Assembly (NCBI RefSeq): GCF_017565425.1 | Contig: NZ_JAGEMK010000013.1 | Span: forward strand, 1 to 43,393 | Length of the DNA: 43,393 bases | From: Actinotalea soli | GTDB taxonomy: Bacteria; Actinomycetota; Actinomycetes; Actinomycetales; Cellulomonadaceae | Direction: 5' to 3' | Made by a program: the position numbers and the translations under genes | In this document: positions 17,032 to 24,809 of the stretch, piece by piece | Layout: each line of letters opens with the position of its first letter | How positions within the stretch are numbered: the stretch's first letter is position 1 | Notes under the pieces: generated by a model | What the model was told of the DNA's origin: nothing | Seen by the model: the letters and a program-made list of their open reading frames with translations, nothing else | The model's database searches: none

Positions 17032-18042
17032 TCACGGACGGGCCGGACCGCTGCTCGCGCGCACCACGAGCCGGGGCTCGATGCGCTGCCGGGACGGGGT
17101 CTCGCCCTCGATCGCGGCGAGCAGCACCTCGAGGCACCGGGTCCCCAGGGTACGGAACTCCTGGCGCACCGTGGTCAGGGGCGGGTAGAAGTTCGCCGAG
17201 CCGTCCACGTCGTCGAACCCCACCACCGACACGTCCTCGGGCACCCGGAGCCCTCGCTCGGCGAAGGCCCGCAGCAGCCCGAGGGCGAGCTGGTCGTTGG
17301 CCGCGAAGACCGCGCTCGGCGGCCCCTCGGCCACGACCTCGAGGCCCACCTCGTAGCCGCGGTCGGCGCGCCAGTCCCCCGCGATCTCGGTCCGGGCCTC
17401 GACGCCGACCTCGACCAGGGCGTCGCGCCAGGCACGCGCACGGGCGCGGGCGTCGAACCAGTCCTCGGGGCCGGCGAGGTGCACGATGTCGCGATGGCCG
17501 AGGTCCAGCAGGTGCTGCACGGCCATCCGGGCCCCTGCGTACTGGTCCACCGCGACCGAGTACAGCTGCGGACCCTGCAGGTCCTCGGGGCCCACCATGA
17601 CCACGGGGACGGTGCTCTCGAAGCCCCGGACGGCGTCGGCCGCGTCGTCGTGCGAGGCCACCACGACGATGCCCTCGACCCCCTGCGACATGAAGTGCTC
17701 GAGGGTCCGCAGCAGCGCCGGGACCTCCCACCGCGCCACCGTCGCGAGGCTGACGAAGTACCCGGCCTCCCGCGCGGCCTCCTCGATCGCGATGAGGGTG
17801 CTCGTCGGACCGAACAGCGCCGAGCCCGAGGTGACCACACCGAGCGTGCCGGTGCGCCGGGTGACCAGGGCGCGGGCCGCGACGTTGCGGCGGTAGCCGA
17901 GCTGCTCGATCGCCTCGAGGACCCGCTGCCGCGTCTCCGGGCGGACGCTCGGGTGGGAGTTGAGCACCCGAGAGACCGTCTGGTGCGAGACCCCCGCGAC
18001 GACGGCGACGTCGCTCATCGCGGGAGGGCGACGGGGCGTCAC
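17032..18042 (-). CDS. LacI-family transcriptional regulator, probable arabinose operon repressor
   Basis: A 336-residue LacI/GalR protein with HTH MSDVAVVAGVSHQTVSRVLN at residues 9-28 and a sugar-binding domain that contains VVGFDDVDGSANFYPPL, a common ligand-site segment. It lies directly upstream of araBDA in the same direction and an operator candidate separates them, so it is probably the arabinose-sensing repressor. The start is GTG at 18042, whose last bases overlap the proC stop as GTGA, suggesting coupled translation. An ATG at 18018 would leave almost no residues ahead of the HTH. It could regulate other sugar genes as well. Confidence 0.85.
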   Translation of the reverse strand: MTPRRPPAMSDVAVVAGVSHQTVSRVLNSHPSVRPETRQRVLEAIEQLGYRRNVAARALVTRRTGTLGVVTSGSALFGPTSTLIAIEEAAREAGYFVSLATVARWEVPALLRTLEHFMSQGVEGIVVVASHDDAADAVRGFESTVPVVMVGPEDLQGPQLYSVAVDQYAGARMAVQHLLDLGHRDIVHLAGPEDWFDARARARAWRDALVEVGVEARTEIAGDWRADRGYEVGLEVVAEGPPSAVFAANDQLALGLLRAFAERGLRVPEDVSVVGFDDVDGSANFYPPLTTVRQEFRTLGTRCLEVLLAAIEGETPSRQRIEPRLVVRASSGPARP

Positions 18043-18866
18043 CCGTCCATCTCGGCGGCGAGCTCGCGCGACCTGTCCCGGGCCGCCTCGGCCGCGGCGA
18101 GCACCCCGGCGCGGACGCCGTGGGCGTCGAGCTGCCGCAGCGCCGCGACCGTCGTGCCCCCGGGGGAGGACACGCGCTCGCGCAGCACCACCGGGTGCTC
18201 CCCGCCGTCCTCGAGCAGCGCGACCGCCCCGCCGAAGGTCGCCGTCGCGAGCTCGAGGGCCTGGGCCCGGGGCAGCCCGAGCAGGACCCCGGCCTCGGCC
18301 AGGGCGTCGACCAGGTAGAAGACGTAGGCGGGGCCCGAGCCGGAGACGGCGGTGACGGCGTCGAGGTGCTTCTCCGGGACCGTCAGCACCAGGCCGGTCT
18401 CGGCGAGCAGGGCCCGCACCGTCTCGAGGTGCTCGGCGCTGGCGTGGGAGCCGCCGCTCAGCGCACTGGCCCCCCGACCGACCAGGGCCGGGGTGTTGGG
18501 CATGACCCGCACGACCGCGGTGCCCTCGGGCAGGTGGCGCTCGTAGAAGGACAGCGGGACTCCCGCGGCCACGCTGACCACCACGGCCCCCTCCCGCAGG
18601 CGGGGCCCGATCTCGGTGAGCACCCCGGCGAGGTCCCCGGGCTTGAGGGCCACCACGACGACGTCGGCCCGGCTCGCGACCTTGGCGTTGCCGTCCGCGG
18701 CTCGCACCCCGTACCGCTCGGAGAGCTCGTTGGCGCGATGGGCCGACGGCTCGCTGACACTGAGGTCGTCGACCTCGACACCAGCCCGGAGCATCGCCCC
18801 GACGAGGGCCTCGCCCATCACCCCGCCCCCGAGGACGGCGACCTGGCCGAAGCGGGACGTGCTCAT
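18039..18866 (-). CDS. proC: pyrroline-5-carboxylate reductase
   Basis: A 275-residue enzyme of proline synthesis that reduces 1-pyrroline-5-carboxylate with NAD(P)H. The N-terminal Rossmann motif VAVLGGGVMGEALVGAML starts at residue 9. The C-terminal family signature is seen from VTAVSGSGPAYVFYLVDALA, including the SGSGPA catalytic loop. The start is the ATG at 18866 with GAGGAGC upstream. A long in-frame extension beyond it is Arg/Pro-rich and not real. Its stop overlaps the start of the lacI-type gene. In mycobacteria proC lies beside bS22 and its HTH partner, but here it is 15 kb away. Confidence 0.95.
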   Translation of the reverse strand: MSTSRFGQVAVLGGGVMGEALVGAMLRAGVEVDDLSVSEPSAHRANELSERYGVRAADGNAKVASRADVVVVALKPGDLAGVLTEIGPRLREGAVVVSVAAGVPLSFYERHLPEGTAVVRVMPNTPALVGRGASALSGGSHASAEHLETVRALLAETGLVLTVPEKHLDAVTAVSGSGPAYVFYLVDALAEAGVLLGLPRAQALELATATFGGAVALLEDGGEHPVVLRERVSSPGGTTVAALRQLDAHGVRAGVLAAAEAARDRSRELAAEMDG

Positions 18867-18924
18867 GGGCTGCTCCTCGGGTGACGCGGACGGTGCGTGC
18901 GTCAGCCTAGCCAGGCCGAGGGCG

Positions 18925-19719
18925 TCAGAGCGGGTAGCCCGTGTAGACGTCCCGGACCGCCGCGGCCGGGCCGTCGACCTGGAGCAGCACGGTGCCGTTG
19001 GTCCACCACGCGGTCGCGGTGCCGTCCTCACGGGTGAGGATGACGTAGCGCCCGACCTCCTCGCGGTCGACCTCGACCGTGCCCTCGTCGACCCCCGGGG
19101 CGGCGACGGCCCCCTCGGCGGCGCTCTCCTCGGCAGTGCCCTCCTCGGAGGCCTCCTCCTCGGAGGGCGCCTCAGCACGGGCTGCCTCGATCTCCTCGTC
19201 CGCAGCAGCGAGCTGCTCGGCGAGGGCCGCCTCGGTCTCCTCGGCGTCGGCCCACTGCCCCGCCCGCACCGTGATCTCCTGCGAGCCGTCCGAGTAGTCG
19301 AAGCGGTAGGCCTCGATGGCGCCGGCCTCGACCAGCGCGGACTCCTCGGCGGTCTCCGTGAGGGCGAAGGCCAGGATCGTCGAGGGCAGCGCCTCGAAGA
19401 AGGCGGTGCCCTCCTCGCGCTCGGCCGGCTCCACGGTCGGGGTCGGCACCGGCAGGGTCACGATCTGGGGGTCGGGCGGCGGGGCGGTCTCGGCGTTGTT
19501 GGTCACCGCGAGGATGATCCCCACCACGGCGGCGACGAGCACCACGGCGCCGACGACGAACGCCCACCGAGGGATCCGTCGTCCTGCCGGCGCGGCGTCC
19601 TGGGCAGTTCCCTCGGCCTCGCGTCGACCTCGTCGCGAGTCCTCGCCCGTGCCCGCCGGGATCGGTCCCGTCGGTGCCCCGCGTGCGTCCCCGCGGGGCC
19701 GTCGGGTGCTGTCATCCAT
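18925..19719 (-). CDS. unknown single-pass membrane-anchored protein
   Basis: I do not recognise this 264-residue protein. A charged, Pro/Arg-rich cytoplasmic N-terminus (1-50) is followed by one membrane helix (about 52-72, FVVGAVVLVAAVVGIILAV) and a Pro/Thr linker. The extracellular part contains two short structured-looking segments (about 100-150 and 218-264) split by a very acidic Ala/Glu-rich stretch (155-210). That stretch could be a coiled coil or disordered. The last segment (YVILTREDGTATAWWTNGTV) is reminiscent of small beta domains. TAGGAG lies at good spacing before the ATG. It lies upstream of proC on the same strand (58 bp gap). Confidence 0.7.
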   Translation of the reverse strand: MDDSTRRPRGDARGAPTGPIPAGTGEDSRRGRREAEGTAQDAAPAGRRIPRWAFVVGAVVLVAAVVGIILAVTNNAETAPPPDPQIVTLPVPTPTVEPAEREEGTAFFEALPSTILAFALTETAEESALVEAGAIEAYRFDYSDGSQEITVRAGQWADAEETEAALAEQLAAADEEIEAARAEAPSEEEASEEGTAEESAAEGAVAAPGVDEGTVEVDREEVGRYVILTREDGTATAWWTNGTVLLQVDGPAAAVRDVYTGYPL

Positions 19720-19793
19720 GCGTCGTCTCCTACCGCTGCCGTCGCGGCAAGACTATGGCCTCGCCGCACCTGTCACCGGTCGAGGGCGCCGAC

Positions 19794-19810
19794 GGCCCCG
19801 AGGCGGGGCC
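19794..19810 (-). terminator. short GC hairpin after the ABC exporter operon
   Basis: GGCCCCG and CGGGGCC pair around an AGG loop, immediately after the permease stop codon. It is a likely terminator of the tetR-ATPase-permease transcript. No T-tract is present. Confidence 0.5.
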
Positions 19811-19813
19811 CCG

Positions 19814-21463
19814 TCAGCCGGTGAGGTCCCGGCGGCGGAAGGCCCGCGTGGCGAGCAGCACGAGGGCGAGGGCGACCGCCCCCTGGGCGACCAGCGGGCC
19901 GAGCTCGAGGGCCTCGTGCGGGAGGGCGGGAACCAGACCGAAGGGGGCCGCGTCGAGCACGACGTCGGGCAGGTTGAGGATCGGCCCGTAGAGACCGACG
20001 AGGATCGAGGCGACCAGCAGCAGCCACACGCCCCACGTCCCCGTGCGCGCCGCGTACGCGAGGGCCGCGAGCCCTGCGAAGCACAGCACGAGGGGCAGGT
20101 GGACGAGCGCCGCGACGGCGAACTCCCCCGCGAGCCCCGCCCGGCCGGTCGACAGCCCAGCTCCCAGGCCCAGGGCGAGTCCGGAGACCACGAGCAGCAC
20201 CACCGCCCCCACGGCCGTGACCGCCAGGGAGGAACCGAGCCACCGGGGCCGGCTCACCCCGCAGGCGACGACCATCCCGGTGCGGCCCTCGTCCTCGTCC
20301 CGGCGCAGGTGGTTGACCGAGATCACGGCGTAGACCGCGACGGCCATGGCGAAGAAGCCGAGGAAGGCCGCGAGGGTGGCCAGCAGCATGTCCTGGGCAC
20401 CGGAGGTGCCGAAGACCTGGGCCAGCTCGGGCTGCTCGAGGAAGCTGTCGACCACGCCCTGGCCCATCGACCCGGTCAGCCCCGCGAAGACCGCGAGCCC
20501 CACCCCCCAGCCCACGAGGCTCACCCGCTCCATCCGGAGCGCGAGTCCGACCGGGCGCACCAGCCCACGGCTCGCCCCCGCACGGCCGGGGCGGGAGGCC
20601 ACGAGCCCCGACCCGACGTCGCGCCGGACCACCAGCACGTACGCGACAGCGATGAGGAGCACCGCCAGGCCCAGCCCGAGCAGCAGAGGCCACCACCTCA
20701 GGTCGACGAAGGCGCGGGTCTGCTGCACCCAGCCGATCGGTGACGCCCAGGACGACGCGCTGCCGCCCAGCTGCTGGGCGTCACCCACGCCGCGCAGCAC
20801 GTACGCCAGGCCCAGGACCGCCCCGGCCGTCCCGCTCGCGCTGCGACCGTGGTCACCGAGCTGGGCCGTCACCGCGGCGACGCCCGTGAAGACCAGGCCG
20901 ACGGTCGCCACCCCGACGGCGACAGCCACCGAGTCCACGAGGGCGAGGTCGTTGGCGCTCAGCGCGAGGACCAGCGCGAGGGCCACGACGAGGTTCGCGA
21001 CCACCGCGACCACGAGGGCCGCGGTCAACGGGGCGTAGCGACCCACGGCCCCGGCCCGGACGAGCTCGGCGCGGCCGGTCTCCTCCTCGGCCCGGGTGTG
21101 GCGCACCACGAGGAAGATCGACATCAGGGCGACGGCCACCGAGATCATGCCGACGAGCTCGTTGGCGACCATCGCACCGAAGGTGTAGTCCGCCAACCCG
21201 TAGCCCGGGCCCGTGAGCAGGGCCCCGGCCGGGTCGGCCATGATCGCGGCGCGGGTCTGCCGGGCCGCGGCGTCGGGGTAGGCGAGCGGGATGGCCAGGC
21301 CCATGTACCCGACCAGCCCGGCGACGCCCAGGGCCCAGGCCGGGATCCGCACGCGGTCGCGGCGCAGACCGAAGCGCACCAGCCGGCGGGTGCCCGTCAG
21401 GCCGTGGTCCCCGCGGGTCGCGGCGACCGGCCGCGCGGGGGCCGCCCCGGTCACCGCGCTCAC
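19814..21463 (-). CDS. ABC exporter permease (two fused six-helix halves, polyketide-antibiotic exporter type)
   Basis: A 549-residue membrane protein with about twelve helices in two halves. Each half repeats an ABC-2-type pattern: a large first loop, then VRHTRAEEETGRAELVRAG (about 128-146) in half one and NHLRRDEDEGRTGMVVACG in half two. These paired EE-x-GR-x-E and ED-x-GR segments are the hallmark of the COG3559-type permeases that pair with drug or polyketide exporting ATPases. The start is GTG at 21463, overlapping the ATPase stop (GTGA). Longer readings of this frame lie inside the ATPase gene. With the ATPase and the TetR-family gene it forms a probable efflux operon. The substrate is unknown. 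Confidence 0.85.
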   Translation of the reverse strand: MSAVTGAAPARPVAATRGDHGLTGTRRLVRFGLRRDRVRIPAWALGVAGLVGYMGLAIPLAYPDAAARQTRAAIMADPAGALLTGPGYGLADYTFGAMVANELVGMISVAVALMSIFLVVRHTRAEEETGRAELVRAGAVGRYAPLTAALVVAVVANLVVALALVLALSANDLALVDSVAVAVGVATVGLVFTGVAAVTAQLGDHGRSASGTAGAVLGLAYVLRGVGDAQQLGGSASSWASPIGWVQQTRAFVDLRWWPLLLGLGLAVLLIAVAYVLVVRRDVGSGLVASRPGRAGASRGLVRPVGLALRMERVSLVGWGVGLAVFAGLTGSMGQGVVDSFLEQPELAQVFGTSGAQDMLLATLAAFLGFFAMAVAVYAVISVNHLRRDEDEGRTGMVVACGVSRPRWLGSSLAVTAVGAVVLLVVSGLALGLGAGLSTGRAGLAGEFAVAALVHLPLVLCFAGLAALAYAARTGTWGVWLLLVASILVGLYGPILNLPDVVLDAAPFGLVPALPHEALELGPLVAQGAVALALVLLATRAFRRRDLTG

Positions 21464-22437
21464 CGTGCACCCCGTGCGGCGCCGTCGGGCACCCCGGCCG
21501 CCCGGGTGCCGCCAGGCGCCCCGGACGGCGCGGTGCCGCCAGGCGCCCCGGACGGCGCGGTGCCGTAGTGGTGGACGAAGAGCTCCTCGAGGGTGGGCGG
21601 GGTCACCTGCAGGCTCTCGATGCCGTGGGGGGCCAGGCGGGACATCAGCGCCGAGAGCGCCGGGTCGTCGACCGTGAGCACGGTGCGGCCGCCCTCCTGG
21701 CGCACCTCGTGGACGCCGTCGAGCAGGTCCAGGCCGGTGACCTCCTGGGTGGTCACGACCGAGACGGTCGACCGGGTGAGGTGGCGCAGCTCGGCCAGGG
21801 TGCCGCTCTGCACGTCCCGGCCCTGACGGATGATCGTCACGCGGTCGCAGAGCTTCTCGACCTCGGCCAGGATGTGGCTCGAGAGCAGGACCGTGGCCCC
21901 GGCCGCGACGGCCTCGGTCACGCACTCCTGGAAGACCAGCTCCATCAGCGGGTCGAGGCCCGAGGTCGGCTCGTCGAGCACCAGGAGCTCGACGTCGCTC
22001 GCGAGGGCCGCCACGAGGGCGACCTTCTGCCGGTTGCCCTTGGAGTAGGTCCGGGTGCGCCTGCTCGGGTCGAGGTCGAAGCGCTCGAGCAGCTCGGCCT
22101 TGCGGCGCTGGTCCAGCGAGCCGCGCAGGCTCGCGAAGAGGTCGATGGCCTCCCCGCCGGTGAGCTTGGGCCACAGGTTCACGTCCCCCGGCACGTAGGC
22201 CAGGCGGCGGTGCAGGCTCACCGCCTGGTCCCAGGGGTCCGCGCCGAAGATCCGGACGCTGCCGGCGTCGGCGCGCAGCAGGCCGAGGAGCACGCGGATC
22301 GCGGTGGACTTCCCGGCGCCGTTGGGGCCGAGGAAGCCGTGCACCTCGCCGGGCTCGACCACGAGGTCGAGGCCGTCGAGGGCCAGCACGCGGCCGAAGC
22401 GCTTGGTCAGGTCGTGGACGTCGATGACGGGGTTCAC
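21460..22437 (-). CDS. ABC exporter ATP-binding protein
   Basis: A 325-residue ABC ATPase that would power the adjacent permease. Walker A is GPNGAGKST (37-45), Walker B is ELLVLDEPTSGLD (151-163) and the switch His is in LLSSHILAEVEKL. The signature loop reads YSKGNRQ (132-138) instead of LSGGQ, which is usual for this exporter subfamily. Residues 200-295 form the regulatory C-terminal domain. After it comes a Gly/Ala/Pro tail with a nine-residue tandem repeat. Start GTG at 22437 has GAGAGGT upstream. It overlaps the permease start and lies 43 bp after the tetR-type gene. Confidence 0.9.
   Translation of the reverse strand: MNPVIDVHDLTKRFGRVLALDGLDLVVEPGEVHGFLGPNGAGKSTAIRVLLGLLRADAGSVRIFGADPWDQAVSLHRRLAYVPGDVNLWPKLTGGEAIDLFASLRGSLDQRRKAELLERFDLDPSRRTRTYSKGNRQKVALVAALASDVELLVLDEPTSGLDPLMELVFQECVTEAVAAGATVLLSSHILAEVEKLCDRVTIIRQGRDVQSGTLAELRHLTRSTVSVVTTQEVTGLDLLDGVHEVRQEGGRTVLTVDDPALSALMSRLAPHGIESLQVTPPTLEELFVHHYGTAPSGAPGGTAPSGAPGGTRAAGVPDGAARGAR
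21506..21565. repeat. 27-bp in-frame tandem repeat (2.2 copies)
   Basis: A 27-bp unit (start GTGCCGCCAGGCGCC) is present twice exactly (21506-21532 and 21533-21559), with a partial third copy. It lies inside the 3' end of the ATPase gene and encodes a nine-residue repeat GTAPSGAPG. Being a multiple of three, copy number could vary without a frameshift. Confidence 0.85.
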
Positions 22438-22480
22438 GGGGCACCTCTCGGGGTCGTACGGGGACTGCGGGGCGCGGAGG

Positions 22481-23134
22481 TCAGCCCTCCGCGGGCGGGT
22501 CCGTGACGTACATGAGGTAGGCGTCGAGCATCGAGCGGTCGGTGAACAGCCCCTGGGTGAAGAGCTCCATCGCGGGCAGGCCGGTGCGCTCGAGGTAGCC
22601 GTGCAGGTAGGCGCGCAGGTCGGCGGGGTCCTCGGGCGGGTGGAGCGCGATGTCGAGCAGGAAGGCGCCGTAGCCCATCACCGTCAGGTACCGGGCCCGG
22701 GCGACCTCGTCCCGGCTGGCGAGGATGGTTCCCGCGGCCACCCCCTCACGGAGGTACTCCTCGGCGTCCGCGGCGAAGTGGTCGAGGAAGGCCCGGGCGA
22801 GATCCCCGCCGGCCTGCATGCTGCGCAGCGCGTAGCCGACCAGCGGCGCCCACTCGTCGAGCTCGGCCATCCGCGCGAGGAGCTGCGTCGGGCCTGTCGG
22901 GCCCACGGCGTCCCGCTTCTGCTCTCGGATGACGGCGAGGACGTGCTCGTCGCAGGCCTCGCGGAGCCCGTCCTTGGAGCCGAAGTGGTGCACCACGAGG
23001 GCTGCGCTCACGCCGGCTTCCTGCGCGATGGTCCGCAGGGAGGCCCGGAAGCCCTCGCGGGAGAAGCGCAGGACGGCAGCGTCCCGGATCCGCGCGCGGG
23101 CGGTCGAGTCCTCGGCCGCAGACGCTGAACGCAT
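22481..23134 (-). CDS. TetR-family repressor of the ABC exporter operon
   Basis: A 217-residue TetR protein: HTH at about residues 30-50 (TIAQEAGVSAALVVHHFGSK), then a ligand-binding helical domain of a type often found with exporter genes (TetR_C-like, LVGYALRSMQAGG). I take the ATG at 23134. A TTG twelve codons upstream is possible but would translate an operator and a promoter. At 23134 the ATG lies exactly seven bases after a -10 box with a -35 box at 17-bp spacing, so the mRNA is probably leaderless. Two operators overlap this promoter and the start codon. Autoregulation and drug-induced derepression of the exporter are inferred. Confidence 0.87.
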   Translation of the reverse strand: MRSASAAEDSTARARIRDAAVLRFSREGFRASLRTIAQEAGVSAALVVHHFGSKDGLREACDEHVLAVIREQKRDAVGPTGPTQLLARMAELDEWAPLVGYALRSMQAGGDLARAFLDHFAADAEEYLREGVAAGTILASRDEVARARYLTVMGYGAFLLDIALHPPEDPADLRAYLHGYLERTGLPAMELFTQGLFTDRSMLDAYLMYVTDPPAEG

Positions 23135-23139
23135 GTTCA
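23126..23139. promoter_or_regulatory. TetR-type operator A
   Basis: TGAACGCATGTTCA has perfect five-base arms (TGAAC/GTTCA). It includes the ATG of the tetR-type gene and the predicted transcription start. Confidence 0.6.
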
Positions 23140-23141
23140 AG

Positions 23142-23170
23142 ATGCTAAACGCGCGTTCAGTTGGGCACAA
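23142..23170 (-). promoter_or_regulatory. leaderless promoter of the tetR-type gene
   Basis: On the minus strand, -35 TTGTGC (23170-23165) and -10 TAGCAT (23147-23142) have a 17-bp spacer. Seven bases follow and then the ATG, so transcription would begin at or next to the start codon. Confidence 0.55.
23146..23159. promoter_or_regulatory. TetR-type operator B
   Basis: TAAACGCGCGTTCA matches operator A at most positions (one arm mismatch), 20 bp away centre to centre. It occupies the -35/-10 spacer of the tetR-type promoter. Confidence 0.6.
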
Positions 23171-23282
23171 GGGGTTGTCGCAGGGCGAAGGGAGGAGGTC
23201 CGTCCAGGAGGGCCGGGGATGCCCTCGGGACCGCCCTGCGGGATGTCAGCGGGGACCTCCCGGGGATGTCGGTGCCGGCAGC

Positions 23283-23288
23283 TAGCGT
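23283..23288 (+). promoter_or_regulatory. -10 box of radA, leaderless-type
   Basis: TAGCGT fits TANNNT and lies exactly seven bases before the GTG at 23296. No ribosome-binding site is visible. No clear -35 box is seen. Confidence 0.4.
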
Positions 23289-23295
23289 CGCGGGC

Positions 23296-24711
23296 GTGAC
23301 CTCCTCGACGACCGCCCGCTCACGCTCGGCCCGCCCTGCCCGCCCCGGCTACGTGTGCACCGAGTGCGGGTGGACCACCGCGAAGTGGGCCGGTCGGTGC
23401 GGCGAGTGCCAGGCATGGGGCACCGTCAGCGAGGACGCCGGGCCGACCGCGGGGCCGCGCACCGTCGCGACCAGCCCCGCGCGTACCCCCGCGCGCCCGA
23501 TCGCCCAGATCGACGTCGAGACCGCTCGGGCCCGGCCCACCGGGGTCGAGGAGCTCGACCGCGTGCTCGGTGGCGGCCTGGTCCCCGGAGCGGTCATCCT
23601 CATGGCCGGGGAGCCCGGGGTCGGCAAGTCCACCCTGCTGCTCGACGTCGCGGCCCGCGTGGCCCGGCACCCGGGCCAGCGGGTGCTCTACGTGACCGGC
23701 GAGGAGTCCGCGGGTCAGGTCCGGCTGCGCGCCGAACGGATCGACGCCCTGGCCGACGGGCTGCTGCTCGCGGCCGAGACCGACCTGGGCACGGTGCTCG
23801 GCCACATCGAGGCCGACTCCCCCACCATGCTCGTGGTCGACTCGGTCCAGACCATCGCCTCGGCCCAGGTCGACGGCGCCCCGGGCGGGGTCAGCCAGGT
23901 GCGCGAGGTCGCGGCCGCGCTCATCGCGGTGGCCAAGGAGCGCGACATCCCCGCGGTCCTCGTGGGGCACGTCACCAAGGACGGCAGCGTCGCGGGGCCA
24001 CGCACCCTCGAGCACCTCGTGGACGTGGTGTGCCAGTTCGAGGGGGACCGCCACTCGCGGCTGCGCATGGTCCGCGCGACCAAGAACCGGTACGGGCCCA
24101 CCGACGAGGTCGGCTGCTTCGACCTGTCCGAGACCGGGATCGTCGGCCTCACGGACCCGAGCGGGCTCTTCCTGTCCCACACCCTGCACCACGTGCCCGG
24201 GACCTGCGTGACCGTGACCCTCGAGGGTCGCCGGCCCCTCGCGACCGAGGTGCAGGCCCTCGTGGTGCCCTCGATCCTCAGCAACCCGCGGCGCACCACG
24301 AGCGGCATCGACTCGAGCCGGCTCGCGATGATCCTCGCCGTCCTGCAGCGCCGGGCCGGGGTCGGGGTCGCCGACCGTGACGTCTACGTCTCGACCGTCG
24401 GCGGGGCCCGGGTCGCCGAGCCCGCCTCGGACCTCGCGGTCGCCCTCGCCACCACCAGCGGGGTCGGCGACGTCCCCCTCGGCGCGGGCCTCGTCGCCCT
24501 CGGCGAGGTGGGTCTCGCCGGGGAGATCCGTCCGGTCGTGGGGCTGGTCCGCCGGCTCGCCGAGGCCAGGAGGCTGGGCTTCACGCGGGCCGTCGTGCCC
24601 GCCGGCGGGGTCGAGGCGGCCCAGGTCCCCTCGGGGCTCGAGCTGGTCGAGGTCCGGGACCTCGCCGAGGCCGTCCGCATGACGCAGCGCCCAGCCGCCG
24701 GCAGGGCGTGA
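23296..24711 (+). CDS. radA: DNA repair protein RadA (Sms)
   Basis: A 471-residue RecA-like branch-migration helicase used in recombination and repair of stalled forks. The N-terminal zinc finger uses C21, C24, C35 and C38 (CTECGW, GRCGEC). Walker A is GEPGVGKST (105-113). The RadA motif reads KNRYG (263-267), with Tyr in place of the usual Phe. The C-terminal third is the Lon-protease-like domain (AVALATTSGVGDVPLGAGLVALGEV region). GTG at 23296 is chosen by conserved length and by the -10 box seven bases upstream. The frame is open further upstream but not conserved in character. It is followed by disA with a 98-bp gap, the usual actinobacterial and firmicute pairing. Confidence 0.95.
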   Translation: MTSSTTARSRSARPARPGYVCTECGWTTAKWAGRCGECQAWGTVSEDAGPTAGPRTVATSPARTPARPIAQIDVETARARPTGVEELDRVLGGGLVPGAVILMAGEPGVGKSTLLLDVAARVARHPGQRVLYVTGEESAGQVRLRAERIDALADGLLLAAETDLGTVLGHIEADSPTMLVVDSVQTIASAQVDGAPGGVSQVREVAAALIAVAKERDIPAVLVGHVTKDGSVAGPRTLEHLVDVVCQFEGDRHSRLRMVRATKNRYGPTDEVGCFDLSETGIVGLTDPSGLFLSHTLHHVPGTCVTVTLEGRRPLATEVQALVVPSILSNPRRTTSGIDSSRLAMILAVLQRRAGVGVADRDVYVSTVGGARVAEPASDLAVALATTSGVGDVPLGAGLVALGEVGLAGEIRPVVGLVRRLAEARRLGFTRAVVPAGGVEAAQVPSGLELVEVRDLAEAVRMTQRPAAGRA

Positions 24712-24797
24712 TCACGCCGGGTCGACATCACCCGGACGGCGCAGGTCCCGGCGCGGCGCGCCCGGGCGGCACCCCTTCCCAGCGCCCCGCCCTCGCG

Positions 24798-24803
24798 TAC
24801 GAT
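24798..24803 (+). promoter_or_regulatory. -10 box of disA, leaderless-type
   Basis: TACGAT lies six bases before the GTG at 24810. There is no purine-rich ribosome-binding site. This supports the GTG start. Confidence 0.4.
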
Positions 24804-24809
24804 TCGCAC

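Noticed and set aside
13431-17600. A 1389-codon open frame on the plus strand across the arabinose genes
   Set aside because: It is the shadow of araA, araD, araB and the lacI-type gene. It has no recognisable domain, start signal or plausible composition.
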